A DNA stretch of 64,000 nt from Thiosocius sp942490985 (GTDB lineage Bacteria > Pseudomonadota > Gammaproteobacteria > Chromatiales > Chromatiaceae), in the NCBI GenBank assembly GCA_942490985.1, contig CALNYW010000005.1, positions 124,001-188,000 on the forward strand. The letters run 5' to 3'. Positions 9,999-18,700 of this stretch are shown here, one piece after another. Below the pieces are notes generated by a model, which worked only from the letters and a program-made list of their open reading frames with translations, made no database searches and had not been told where the DNA came from. The translations under genes were made by a program, and so were the position numbers. Each line of letters begins with the position of its first letter. The first letter of the stretch is position 1.

Positions 9999-11738
9999 CT
10001 ACTTGGACCAACGCTTGATCAGCTCGTCATAGGCGATCGTTTCGCCCTGCGGCTTTTCGTTAGCGAGCTTGGCCTTCGCGCCACCCTTGCCGAGCCATTC
10101 TGCGGCAGGTTTCTCGTCGTTCAGACGCGGGCCGCAGCCACCGTAGACTTCGGCCTTCTCGTCGGCCCGCTGCATACGGGCCATAACGCTATCCATCTCG
10201 CCGGCCAGACGATCCATAGCCTGCTGTGGCGTAAACGCGCCGGAGTTCACATCACCGATGTTCTGCCACCATAGCTGTGCCAGCTTCGGATAATCGGGCA
10301 CGTTGACACCGGTCGGGGACCACATCACGCGGTCGGGCGAGCGGTAGAACTCGACGAGTCCACCGAGCTTGGGTGCGCGGTCCGTGAACGACTCATGATT
10401 GATAGTCGAGTCGCGGATGAAGGTCAGGCCGACATGCGACTTCTTCACGTCGACGGTTTTCGACACGACGAACTGCGCGTAAAGCCAGGCCGCCTTGCGA
10501 CGATCGACCGGGGTCGAGTTGAACAATGTCCAGGATCCGGCGTCCTGATAACCGAGCTTCTGACCCTCTACCCAGTAGGGGCCATGTGGCGAAGGTGCCA
10601 TGCGCCACAGCGGATTGCCTTCGCCATCGACGGTGTTGTTGCCATCTTCCTTGGGCTTGACCATCGATGCCGTGAACGCCGTGTACCAGAAGATCTGCTG
10701 AGCGACATTACCCTGCGACAGGGCCGGCAAGGACTGATAGAAGTCATAGTCGGCCGCACCCGGGGGGGCGTACTTGCGCAGCCACTCATCCCACTTGCGG
10801 ATCGCATACACGGCGGCCGGACCATTCGCTCCACCGCCGCGAGTCACTGACGCACCGGCTGGATTACACGAACCAGCCTCCATGCGAATGCCCCACTCAT
10901 CTATCGGCACACCGTTCGGCAGGCCCTTGGAACCGGCACCGGCCATCGACAGCCAGGCGTCCGTCATGCGCCAGCCGAGGTCGGGGGCGCGTTTGCCGTA
11001 GTCCATGTGTCCGTAGATCCGAACGCCATCGATCTCTTTGACGTCCTCGGAGAAGAACTTCGCGATGTCCTCATAGGCCGACCAGTTCCTCGGTACGCCA
11101 AGCTCATAGCCATACTTCTCTTTGAAGCGTTGTTGTAGATCGGGACGATCGAACCAGTCCTTACGGAACCAGTACAGGTTCGCGAACTGCTGGTCGGGTA
11201 ACTGATAGAGCTTGCCGTCGGGACCGGTGGTGAAGGACTTACCGATGAAATCGTCGACGTCGAGATTCGGGTTCGTGACGTCCTTGCCGTCACCCGCCAT
11301 CCAGTCGGTCAGATTCACGGCCAATTGTAGCCGCGAGTGCGTGCCGATCAGATCCGAATCGTTGATGTAGGCATCGTAGAGATTCCGCTTGGTCTGCATC
11401 TGGGTCTGCACGGCCTGAACGACCTCGCCCTCACCAAGCAGCTGGTGATTGACCTTGATGCCGGTGATCTCCTCAAACGCCTTGGTCAGCGTCTTGGACT
11501 CGTATTCATGTGTGGGGATGGTCTCTGACAGGACGTTGATTTCCATGCCCTTGAACGGTGCGGCTGCCTTGGCAAACCACGCCATCTCTGCCATCTGCTC
11601 TGCTTTCGACAGACTGGAAGGTTGGAATTCGCTGTCGATCCATTGCTCGGCTGCGGCCATGTCAGCCTGGGTCGTGCCGGCCAGTAAAACCGATGTCGTC
11701 AACGACATGACGGCAGCCAGCGTGCGGTATCTGCGCAT
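9999..11738 (-). CDS. glpV: Glycerol ABC transporter periplasmic binding protein
   Basis: 579 residues from the ATG at 11738, preceded by a purine-rich ribosome site (GAGAGGGAGAGA). It begins with a Sec signal peptide (MRRYRTLAAVMSLTTSVLLAG, cleavage near TQA-D). The mature part resembles family 1 solute-binding proteins but is longer than sugar-binding members, as is typical of GlpV. The frame extends upstream to 11846, but that would place untypical sequence before a clean signal peptide. It is the first gene of the leftward operon, facing the glpR control region, and delivers glycerol to GlpP/GlpQ. Confidence 0.93.
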   Translation of the reverse strand: MRRYRTLAAVMSLTTSVLLAGTTQADMAAAEQWIDSEFQPSSLSKAEQMAEMAWFAKAAAPFKGMEINVLSETIPTHEYESKTLTKAFEEITGIKVNHQLLGEGEVVQAVQTQMQTKRNLYDAYINDSDLIGTHSRLQLAVNLTDWMAGDGKDVTNPNLDVDDFIGKSFTTGPDGKLYQLPDQQFANLYWFRKDWFDRPDLQQRFKEKYGYELGVPRNWSAYEDIAKFFSEDVKEIDGVRIYGHMDYGKRAPDLGWRMTDAWLSMAGAGSKGLPNGVPIDEWGIRMEAGSCNPAGASVTRGGGANGPAAVYAIRKWDEWLRKYAPPGAADYDFYQSLPALSQGNVAQQIFWYTAFTASMVKPKEDGNNTVDGEGNPLWRMAPSPHGPYWVEGQKLGYQDAGSWTLFNSTPVDRRKAAWLYAQFVVSKTVDVKKSHVGLTFIRDSTINHESFTDRAPKLGGLVEFYRSPDRVMWSPTGVNVPDYPKLAQLWWQNIGDVNSGAFTPQQAMDRLAGEMDSVMARMQRADEKAEVYGGCGPRLNDEKPAAEWLGKGGAKAKLANEKPQGETIAYDELIKRWSK

Positions 11739-11792
11739 GGTGTCTCTCCCTCTCTCTTGGTCTTTGTTGTCTAACCGCTGCCTCGGCAATGT

Positions 11793-12022
11793 AAACGAAA
11801 ACAAACGAATGTCAAAAAAATTGTCGCAATTCTGCCTGCATGCCAATTGAGAATTCTTCGCATCTCAATTTATATCAATAAAAATAAATATTTGAAGCTC
11901 TCATTAGCGTTACTTTTGAGTCATAACGAAATTTAATGAGGTCATGATGCCGAATCATCATGACGCATTTATATTTTCGTTTCTTTCTATCCCTTTCCAA
12001 AACGAAAAAGATACGAAATAAT
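11793..12022. promoter_or_regulatory. Divergent glpV/glpR control region with GlpR-like CGAAA boxes and a 9-bp palindrome
   Basis: This AT-rich 318-bp gap (11739-12056) stands out from the GC-rich coding DNA. It holds paired direct repeats on a helical period: AAACGAAA (11793-11800) and AAACGAAT (11803-11810), 10 bp apart; AACGAAAA (12001-12008) and ATACGAAA (12011-12018), 11 bp apart. Single copies are ATAACGAAAT (11933-11942) and TTTTCGTTTC (11974-11983). DeoR-family regulators bind TCG/CGA-centred boxes of this kind. A separate perfect inverted repeat, GTCATGATG-N6-CATCATGAC, sits at 11941-11964. Both operons probably start here under GlpR. Confidence 0.7.
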
Positions 12023-12056
12023 TCGCACATTAATCTGAGGCACCTGCGATCCGTTC

Positions 12057-12845
12057 ATGCAGCCGTTGAGCCCCCGACAATCAGAAATCGTGAAGCTGGC
12101 CCGCACCGAGGGCCGGGTCGTCGTCGATGACCTGGTGGCACGCTTCAAGGTCACGCCGCAGACCATCCGACGCGACCTGAACGAGCTCTGCGACTTGGGG
12201 GTGCTGCAGCGGTTTCACGGCGGCGCGATGTTCGCGGCGGGTGTCGCGAATGTCGGCTACGAAAATCGCCGCCATATCTCGTCCGATGCCAAAAGGCTGA
12301 TTGGTGAGCACACCGCGCGACTGATCCCGAACAACTGTTCGCTGTTCGTCAACATCGGCACGACGACCGAAGCGGTCGCGCGCTCACTGCTGCACCACCA
12401 TGGGCTCATGGTGATTACCAACAACCTCAACGTCGCGCAGTTGCTGCGCGGCCATGCCGGCATCGAGGTAATCGTCGCGGGAGGCGTCTTGCGACCGTCC
12501 GACGGCGGCATCGTCGGCGAAGCCACGGTCGACTTCATCCGCCAGTTCAATGTCGATTTCGCGGTCATGGGCGTATCCGCCATCGACACCGATGGCGCCA
12601 TGCTCGACTACGACTTCCGCGAGGTCAGCGTGTCACGCGCAATCATGGCGGCGAGCCGTCGCACGATCCTCGTCGCCGATGCGATGAAGTTTTCCCGTTC
12701 GGCGCCGGTACGGATTGGCCACATCGCCGACCTCGACTACCTCGTGACCGATGAACCGTTGGAACCGGGACTCGCACGGGTCTGCACCGAGAACCACGTC
12801 AACGTGGAGCTGGCGCTGAACACGACCGATGGTGACTCGCCGTGA
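12057..12845 (+). CDS. glpR: DeoR-family glycerol-3-phosphate regulon repressor
   Basis: 262 residues. The N-terminal DeoR helix-turn-helix is clear (VVVDDLVARFKVTPQTIRRDLNEL, about 22-45). The effector domain carries the sugar-phosphate isomerase-like fold with NIGTTTEAVA and the phosphate-site segments ITNNL and GGVLR. The family represses glp genes until glycerol 3-phosphate binds. It is divergent from glpV and first in the rightward operon; its stop overlaps the glpD GTG start (GTGA), so repressor and dehydrogenase are co-translated. CGAAA-type boxes lie upstream. Confidence 0.95.
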   Translation: MQPLSPRQSEIVKLARTEGRVVVDDLVARFKVTPQTIRRDLNELCDLGVLQRFHGGAMFAAGVANVGYENRRHISSDAKRLIGEHTARLIPNNCSLFVNIGTTTEAVARSLLHHHGLMVITNNLNVAQLLRGHAGIEVIVAGGVLRPSDGGIVGEATVDFIRQFNVDFAVMGVSAIDTDGAMLDYDFREVSVSRAIMAASRRTILVADAMKFSRSAPVRIGHIADLDYLVTDEPLEPGLARVCTENHVNVELALNTTDGDSP

Positions 12846-14485
12846 CCACCGTCACCGATATCCCTGGCTCGCTGGACCGGCAGCAGGCCCTGCAGCAACT
12901 GAAGTCAGGCGGGCGTTTCGACCTGCTGGTCGTGGGCGGTGGTGCGACGGGTCTCGGGGTTGCGCTCGATGCCGCCTCGCGCGGGCTATCGGTGGCACTG
13001 GTGGAGCGCGATGATTTTGCTCAGGGTACGTCGTCACGATCGACAAAGCTGGTGCATGGAGGGGTGCGTTACCTCGCGCAGGGCAACCTCAGCCTCGTGA
13101 AGGAGGCGCTCCACGAACGCAAGGTGTTGTTGAGCAACGCGCCGCACCTCGCCCAGCCGATGCCCTTTCTCGTTCCCGCATACGGGACCAAGGGGCGCCT
13201 GTGGGACAGGCCCTTTTACGGCATCGGCCTGAAGGTGTACGACCTGCTGGCGGGCGAGGCCGGACTCGGCGATACCGAAGTCCTCAATCGTGCGCGCACC
13301 ACCGAGGCAATGCCCGGCGTAAGCGCCGATGACCTGGTCGGCGCGGTGAAATACTGGGACGGGCAATTCGATGACGCGCGCCTGGCCGTGGCGTTGGCGC
13401 GCACGGCCGCCGCGCATGGCGCGGTGGTGTTGAACCATTGCGCGGTGCTGGGGTTGCTGCACGCCGAGGGCAAGGTCAGCGGCGCGACAGTCAACGACGC
13501 CGAAACCGGCGAAGCCATCGCCGTGCAGGCGCGCTGCGTGGTCAATGCGACCGGTGTCTGGGTCGATGAACTGAGGCGTCTGGACACGCATCAAGACAGC
13601 CAGATGGTGTCGCCCAGCCAGGGGATTCATTTGGCCATCGATCGCGAATTCCTACCCGGCGACCATGCCCTGCTCGTGCCCAAGACCGACGACGGTCGCG
13701 TGATGTTTGCCGTACCCTGGCTGGGCAAGGTGCTTTTGGGTACGACGGACACGCCACGCGATGTCATCGAGACCGAACCCACGCCGCTGGCCGACGAAGT
13801 GGATTTCATTCTCGGTGAGGCCGGCAAGGTCCTGGCGCGCAAGCCGACGCAGGCTGACGTACGTTCGATCTGGGGTGGCCTGCGGCCGCTGGTGAAATCG
13901 CCGAACGACGCGCCACGCGAAACCGATAAGGTGTCACGCGAGCATACCGTCATCGTCGACAAGTCTGGTCTTGTGACGGTCACTGGCGGGAAATGGACGA
14001 CGTATCGGGCCATGGCGGAAGACGTGATAGCACGATGCATAGAGGCCGGACTGATCGTGTCGGACATGCCATGCCGCACGACAACCCTGCGACTGGTCGG
14101 TGCGCCCGCGAGCGTGTCACACAAGATCAGCGACCCACCGGGCGCCCACCTCTACGGCGACGAGGCGGCCCTGTTGGACGACCTGCCTGGGCATCAACGC
14201 GAGCTGGGGGCAGGCCTGACCGAGGCGATGGTGCGCTTTGCGGTTCGCCACGAGGGGGCAAGATCCGTCGAAGACGTACTGGCTCGCCGGTCTCGTGTGT
14301 TGTTCCTCGATGCGCAGACGGCAGCGGCCATGGCAGAGGATGTCGCCGTTTTGATCGCCGATGAAACCGGTCGAGCGATTGATGACCTTGCGAGCTTCAG
14401 ACGGCTGGCGCAACGCTATCTAACGCTACCGGCGTCTGCGCGGTACGCACTGCGGCAACCGCAGCCGCTGGGACTACGACGGTGA
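12842..14485 (+). CDS. glpD: Aerobic-type FAD-dependent glycerol-3-phosphate dehydrogenase
   Basis: 547 residues, GTG start. Oxidises sn-glycerol 3-phosphate to dihydroxyacetone phosphate and passes electrons to quinone at the inner membrane. The FAD site is VVGGGATGLGVALDAASRG, followed by the family motifs RSTKLVHGGVRYL, NATGVW and TVTGGKWTTYR. The C-terminal cap domain is present, so the protein is full length. It lies between glpR (4-bp overlap) and the iron-sulfur gene (6-bp gap) in the rightward operon. Confidence 0.96.
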   Translation: MTTVTDIPGSLDRQQALQQLKSGGRFDLLVVGGGATGLGVALDAASRGLSVALVERDDFAQGTSSRSTKLVHGGVRYLAQGNLSLVKEALHERKVLLSNAPHLAQPMPFLVPAYGTKGRLWDRPFYGIGLKVYDLLAGEAGLGDTEVLNRARTTEAMPGVSADDLVGAVKYWDGQFDDARLAVALARTAAAHGAVVLNHCAVLGLLHAEGKVSGATVNDAETGEAIAVQARCVVNATGVWVDELRRLDTHQDSQMVSPSQGIHLAIDREFLPGDHALLVPKTDDGRVMFAVPWLGKVLLGTTDTPRDVIETEPTPLADEVDFILGEAGKVLARKPTQADVRSIWGGLRPLVKSPNDAPRETDKVSREHTVIVDKSGLVTVTGGKWTTYRAMAEDVIARCIEAGLIVSDMPCRTTTLRLVGAPASVSHKISDPPGAHLYGDEAALLDDLPGHQRELGAGLTEAMVRFAVRHEGARSVEDVLARRSRVLFLDAQTAAAMAEDVAVLIADETGRAIDDLASFRRLAQRYLTLPASARYALRQPQPLGLRR

Positions 14486-14491
14486 ATCTTC

Positions 14492-15781
14492 ATGCACGAA
14501 ACCGCTAGCACGATTCCGATTATCGATTTCAAGGCCAGGGCCGATGAACTGCTGCCCGAGGGTGCAAGCTACGACAACTGCTTAAACTGCGGCCTGTGCT
14601 CGTCCGGCTGTCCGGCGTCAGGCATGGAGGGGATGGACCCCCGCCGTTTCGTGCGCATGGCGATGCTGGGCCTCAACGAGGAACTCTCCACCACGCCATG
14701 GATCTGGACCTGCACCCAGTGCCAGCGCTGCACCTACGTCTGCCCGATGAGTATCGATATCCCGGCGCTGGTCGGGCTGGCGCGGAGCAACTGGCCGCAA
14801 GACCGCAAGCCCCAGGGGATAGTGCGTTCCTGCGAGGCACAGCGGCGCTTTCCCGGTACCAGCGCGATGGGCCTGCGCTCCGAAGACTTCGTCGAGATCG
14901 TCGAGGAGGTTGCAGCAGAGGTGCGCGAAAGCGATGCCCGCTTCGCCAAACTCGAGGCGCCGATGGATCGACAGGGGGCCTTCTTCTTCATCAACCAGAA
15001 TTCCCGCGAGCCCGCAGCGGAGCCGGAGGAACTGGGTCCACTGTGGAAGATCTTCGACTATGTCGGCGCGGACTGGACCTATGCGTCCGAGGGCTGGGCG
15101 GCCGAGAACTTCTGCATGTTCGCTGGTGACGAGGCAGGTTGGGAGGACACGGTCCGACGCCGGGTAGATGCCGTGAACCGGCTCGGCTGCAAGGTATGGG
15201 TCAACACCGAATGCGGCCACTCCTTCTACACGCTGTGGAAAGGGATAGAACGATTCGGCCTGCAGGCAGACTTCGAGGCCGCCAGTCTGATCAGCTACTA
15301 CGCGCAGTGGATTCGCGAGGGCCGCCTGCCCGTCAACGCAGACTGGAACACGCAGGGCCTCAGGTTCACGTTGCAGGACCCCTGCCAACTCGTGCGCAAG
15401 TCGATCGGCGACCCCGTGGCGGACGACCTGCGCTTCGTGGCCAAGCAGCTGGTCGGAGACGAGAACTTCATTGACATGCAGCCATGCCGCTCGGCCAATT
15501 ATTGCTGCGGTGGCGGTGGCGGTTTCCTGCAGGCCGGGATGAATGATCTACGCCGCGCATACGGGCAGCGCAAGTTCGACCAGATCCAGGCCACCGAGGC
15601 CGACTATGTGCTCACCCCGTGCCACAACTGCCACTCGCAGATGGAAGACATCGGCAAGCACTACAACGGCGGCTACCGGGTAGTGCACTTCTGGACGCTG
15701 ATCTGCCTGTCGCTGGGCATCCTCGGAGAGAACGAACGCAAGTACCTCGGGCCGGACCTGGCACGGGTGGGACTGGCGTGA
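14492..15781 (+). CDS. HdrD/DsrK-like iron-sulfur protein in the place of GlpC
   Basis: 429 residues. Two ferredoxin-type clusters are visible near the N-terminus (CLNCGLCSSGCP and CTQCQRCTYVCP). The C-terminal half has a CCG domain of heterodisulfide-reductase type: DPCQLVR, then CRSANYCCGGGGGF, then TPCHNCH. An earlier, weaker copy has only CMFAG...TECGHS. The order resembles DsrK/HdrD more than Escherichia coli GlpC. Lying between glpD and glpA, it most likely carries electrons from GlpA/GlpB towards the quinone pool. That role is inference; a membrane helix is not obvious apart from a modest hydrophobic patch (FWTLICLSLGIL) near the end. Confidence 0.85.
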   Translation: MHETASTIPIIDFKARADELLPEGASYDNCLNCGLCSSGCPASGMEGMDPRRFVRMAMLGLNEELSTTPWIWTCTQCQRCTYVCPMSIDIPALVGLARSNWPQDRKPQGIVRSCEAQRRFPGTSAMGLRSEDFVEIVEEVAAEVRESDARFAKLEAPMDRQGAFFFINQNSREPAAEPEELGPLWKIFDYVGADWTYASEGWAAENFCMFAGDEAGWEDTVRRRVDAVNRLGCKVWVNTECGHSFYTLWKGIERFGLQADFEAASLISYYAQWIREGRLPVNADWNTQGLRFTLQDPCQLVRKSIGDPVADDLRFVAKQLVGDENFIDMQPCRSANYCCGGGGGFLQAGMNDLRRAYGQRKFDQIQATEADYVLTPCHNCHSQMEDIGKHYNGGYRVVHFWTLICLSLGILGENERKYLGPDLARVGLA

Positions 15782-15785
15782 GGCG

Positions 15786-17414
15786 ATGATCAACGGACCT
15801 GACACCAGGGCAGACGAGGTATTGGAGACCGAGGTGCTGATCATCGGTGGTGGTGTTACCGGGACCGGAGTCATGCGCGACCTGGCCCTGCGCGGGGTAG
15901 ATTGCATCCTGATCGATCGCAAGGACCTCAACGCCGGGGCCTCCGGTGGTAACCACGGACTGCTGCACAGTGGCGGTCGCTATGCCGCGACGGATACCGA
16001 GACGGCCGCCGAGTGCCGCGCCGAGAGCGAGCTCCTGAAGCGACTGGCGAGCGAGTGCATCGACGATTGTGGTGGTCTGTTCGTGGGCATTGACGGGGAT
16101 GATCCGGAATTCGCCGACCGTTTCCCTGAACATTGCGACCGGGCCGGCATCGACTGCCTGCCGCTGACCCCTGCCGAGGCCCGGGAGCTGGAACCTGCGC
16201 TATCGGAACGCACATTCGCCGCCTACCAGGTGCCCGATGCATCCGTCGACCCGTTCCGATTGACGCTGGCCAACGTCCATCATGCCCGCCAACTGACCGG
16301 TAGCCGCTACCTGCCGCACACCGAGGTCACCGGCTTCGACATCGATAAGGGGCGTATTCGTGGTGTGAACTGCCGCGACGGCCGCAGCGGTGCCAGCCGT
16401 CGCATCGTCGCTCGCCAGGTCGTGAATGCCGCCGGCGCCTGGGCCATGGAAGTCGCTCGACTGGCCGGCTGCAACGATGTGCACCTGCTCTATGCCAAGG
16501 GCACACTGATCATCAGTAATGTCAGGATCACCGACCGGGTCATCAATCGCCTCCGACCGCCCGGCGACGGCGACATCCTGGTCCCGGGCGGCACCGTCTC
16601 GGTGCTTGGGACCACATCGGACAGGGTGTCGAGTCTGGATGTCATCCGACCGACGGCGGACGAAGCCGATCGCAACCTTGCGCAGGGCATACAGATGGTG
16701 CCGGCCCTCGCCGGAACCCGTTTTGTCCGTGCCTTCTCGGGCGTGCGGCCCCTGCTGATGTCGGGCGACAGCGGCGCCGACGGTCGCAAGGCCAGTCGGG
16801 GTTTCGCCCTGTTTGATCACGATGACCAGGGGCTTAGCAACCTCGTGACGATCACCGGCGGCAAGCTCACGACATATCGCCTGATGGCGGAGAAGGCCGG
16901 TGACCTGGTCGCCCAGCGCCTCGACAATGAAGCGCCCGCCAGGACCAACACCGAACCGCTGCCGTCGGTCGATCCCGTGCGCTGGACCGAGCCCGGTTTC
17001 TCCGCGCGCCAATGGTTTCGTCGCAAGGACCACGCCGACCCTATCCTGTGCGAGTGCGAAATGGTCCCGGCGTCGACCGTGGATGCCATCGTGCACGATG
17101 CGCCCGGGGCCGAACCACATATGTCATTGCGGGCCATCGGTGTGCGCAGCCGTATCGGCAAGGGTTCCTGTCAGGGTGCGTTCTGCGGTATCCGGGTCAC
17201 GTCACACCTCTATGCCAGCGGTCTCTATGACTCCCGTGACGGTCTGCGGGAAATGAGGTCATTTCTCGAGGAACGTTTCAAGGGCGTGCGGCCCGTCGTG
17301 TGGGGTGAGCAGATGCCGCAGCTGGAACTGGCCGAGGCCCTGCACTGCGGTCTGATGGGGCTGGATCACCTGGAGGCCGGGCAAGACGGCGGGACCGGCG
17401 GGGGGACGTCCTGA
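15786..17414 (+). CDS. glpA: Anaerobic-type glycerol-3-phosphate dehydrogenase subunit A
   Basis: 542 residues. The FAD-binding domain begins with EVLIIGGGVTGTGVMRDLALRG, followed by SGGNHGLLHSGGRYA and TITGGKLTTYR, as in GlpA. The C-terminal BFD-like domain carries four cysteines for a [2Fe-2S] cluster (CECEMV and GKGSCQGAFC). With GlpB and an iron-sulfur subunit it forms the dehydrogenase used with alternative electron acceptors. It starts 4 bp after the iron-sulfur gene and its stop overlaps the apparent CTG start of glpB. Confidence 0.95.
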   Translation: MINGPDTRADEVLETEVLIIGGGVTGTGVMRDLALRGVDCILIDRKDLNAGASGGNHGLLHSGGRYAATDTETAAECRAESELLKRLASECIDDCGGLFVGIDGDDPEFADRFPEHCDRAGIDCLPLTPAEARELEPALSERTFAAYQVPDASVDPFRLTLANVHHARQLTGSRYLPHTEVTGFDIDKGRIRGVNCRDGRSGASRRIVARQVVNAAGAWAMEVARLAGCNDVHLLYAKGTLIISNVRITDRVINRLRPPGDGDILVPGGTVSVLGTTSDRVSSLDVIRPTADEADRNLAQGIQMVPALAGTRFVRAFSGVRPLLMSGDSGADGRKASRGFALFDHDDQGLSNLVTITGGKLTTYRLMAEKAGDLVAQRLDNEAPARTNTEPLPSVDPVRWTEPGFSARQWFRRKDHADPILCECEMVPASTVDAIVHDAPGAEPHMSLRAIGVRSRIGKGSCQGAFCGIRVTSHLYASGLYDSRDGLREMRSFLEERFKGVRPVVWGEQMPQLELAEALHCGLMGLDHLEAGQDGGTGGGTS

Positions 17415-18700
17415 TCGCTGCCGAACGCCACTACCGCAGCGAGCTGGCCATCATCGGCACCGGCCTGGCCGGATTTGCCGCCAGCCTGTTCGCCCTCGAG
17501 CGCGGTATCTCGGTCGCCCAGGTCGGGAACACCGGCTCCATCGCGTATACCAGCGGTTACCTGGATCTGTTCGGCTATCACGGCAACGACCTCGTGGCGT
17601 CCCCCTGGGCAGGTCTGCAGCGGCTGCGCGAGGACGAACCCCGACACCCGTTGTCGCGCATTGCTGAAAGCGACATCCGGCAGGCATTTTTGCGTTTCAC
17701 GTCAGCGCTGTCGGAGATGGGCGTAAGTTACTCGGTCCCTGGCGAGAACAACCTGCTCGCTCTATCGCCGGCCGGGACCTTGAAGCCGACCTTTTCGGTG
17801 CCGCAGACCATGTTGTCCGGTATCGCGCCAGCAGGTGCAGACACCAAGGCGCTCATCGTCGATTTCGAGGGGCTCGAAGGGTTCAGCGCCAATCAACTGG
17901 TGATCAATCTCAAAGGTCACCGGCCACGGTTGTCGGCCACCCATATGCGCTTTCCCGGCCGTGAGTCCGGTGGTGCGCTGTATCCGGAAGTCATGGCAAG
18001 GGAGCTGGAGGTGCCGGCCCGGCGGCACCAGTTCGCCGAACGTCTAAAGACCCGGCTGGGTGATGCCGAGATGGTCGGCCTGCCCGCCATCCTGGGGATA
18101 CACGAACCGGACCGGGTCCATGCAGACCTGCAGCAGCTGCTGGGCATAGCCCTGTTCGAGATCCCGACGATGCCGCCAGCGGTACCGGGTATTCGCTTAC
18201 GCGAGATGTTCGAACAACGGCTGCCGGGCTATGGGCTGACACTGGTGTCCCAGCAAAAGGTGAGGCGCTTGGAGTTAGACAACGAGGTGGTAGTCCTGCA
18301 TCTGCGCGACAGTTATGGCGACGTCGTGATCGAGGCGCAGACCGCCCTATTGGCCACCGGTCGCTTTCTGTCCGGTGGGCTGAAAGCCGATCGCCAGAGT
18401 ATCCGCGAGACACTGCTGGACATTCCCGTCAGCCAACCGGGGAGCCGCGATGGTTGGCACCGGGAAGACTACTTCGACCCCCGGGGCCACGAAATCAATC
18501 GCGCGGGTATCGACGTGGATGACCGGTTCCGCCCGCTTGGCCGGGACGGCGAGCCACTCAGCGATCGGCTGTTCGCGGCCGGGACCTTGCTGGCCGGACA
18601 GGACTGGATCCGTCAACGCTGTGGGGCGGGTGTCGCCATTGCCAGCGCGTACCATGCGATCAAGTCGGCAGCTACCCAACTCGGCTCGGTTCGGTCGTGA
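17411..18700 (+). CDS. glpB: Anaerobic-type glycerol-3-phosphate dehydrogenase subunit B, apparent CTG start
   Basis: 429 residues if started at the CTG at 17411. The first ATG (17594) would remove the FAD-binding fold, yet the upstream sequence in this frame is clearly GlpB: ELAIIGTGLAGFAASLFAL and the SIAYTSGYLDLFGY segment matching SALHFSSGSLDL of E. coli GlpB. The frame is closed by a stop at 17306-17308 and contains no ATG, GTG or TTG before the glycine motif. The CTG overlaps the glpA stop as CTGA, and a G-rich ribosome site (CGGGGGGA) sits 4-5 bases upstream. The C-terminus ends normally (GQDWIRQRCGAGVAIASAY). Confidence 0.88.
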   Translation: MIAAERHYRSELAIIGTGLAGFAASLFALERGISVAQVGNTGSIAYTSGYLDLFGYHGNDLVASPWAGLQRLREDEPRHPLSRIAESDIRQAFLRFTSALSEMGVSYSVPGENNLLALSPAGTLKPTFSVPQTMLSGIAPAGADTKALIVDFEGLEGFSANQLVINLKGHRPRLSATHMRFPGRESGGALYPEVMARELEVPARRHQFAERLKTRLGDAEMVGLPAILGIHEPDRVHADLQQLLGIALFEIPTMPPAVPGIRLREMFEQRLPGYGLTLVSQQKVRRLELDNEVVVLHLRDSYGDVVIEAQTALLATGRFLSGGLKADRQSIRETLLDIPVSQPGSRDGWHREDYFDPRGHEINRAGIDVDDRFRPLGRDGEPLSDRLFAAGTLLAGQDWIRQRCGAGVAIASAYHAIKSAATQLGSVRS

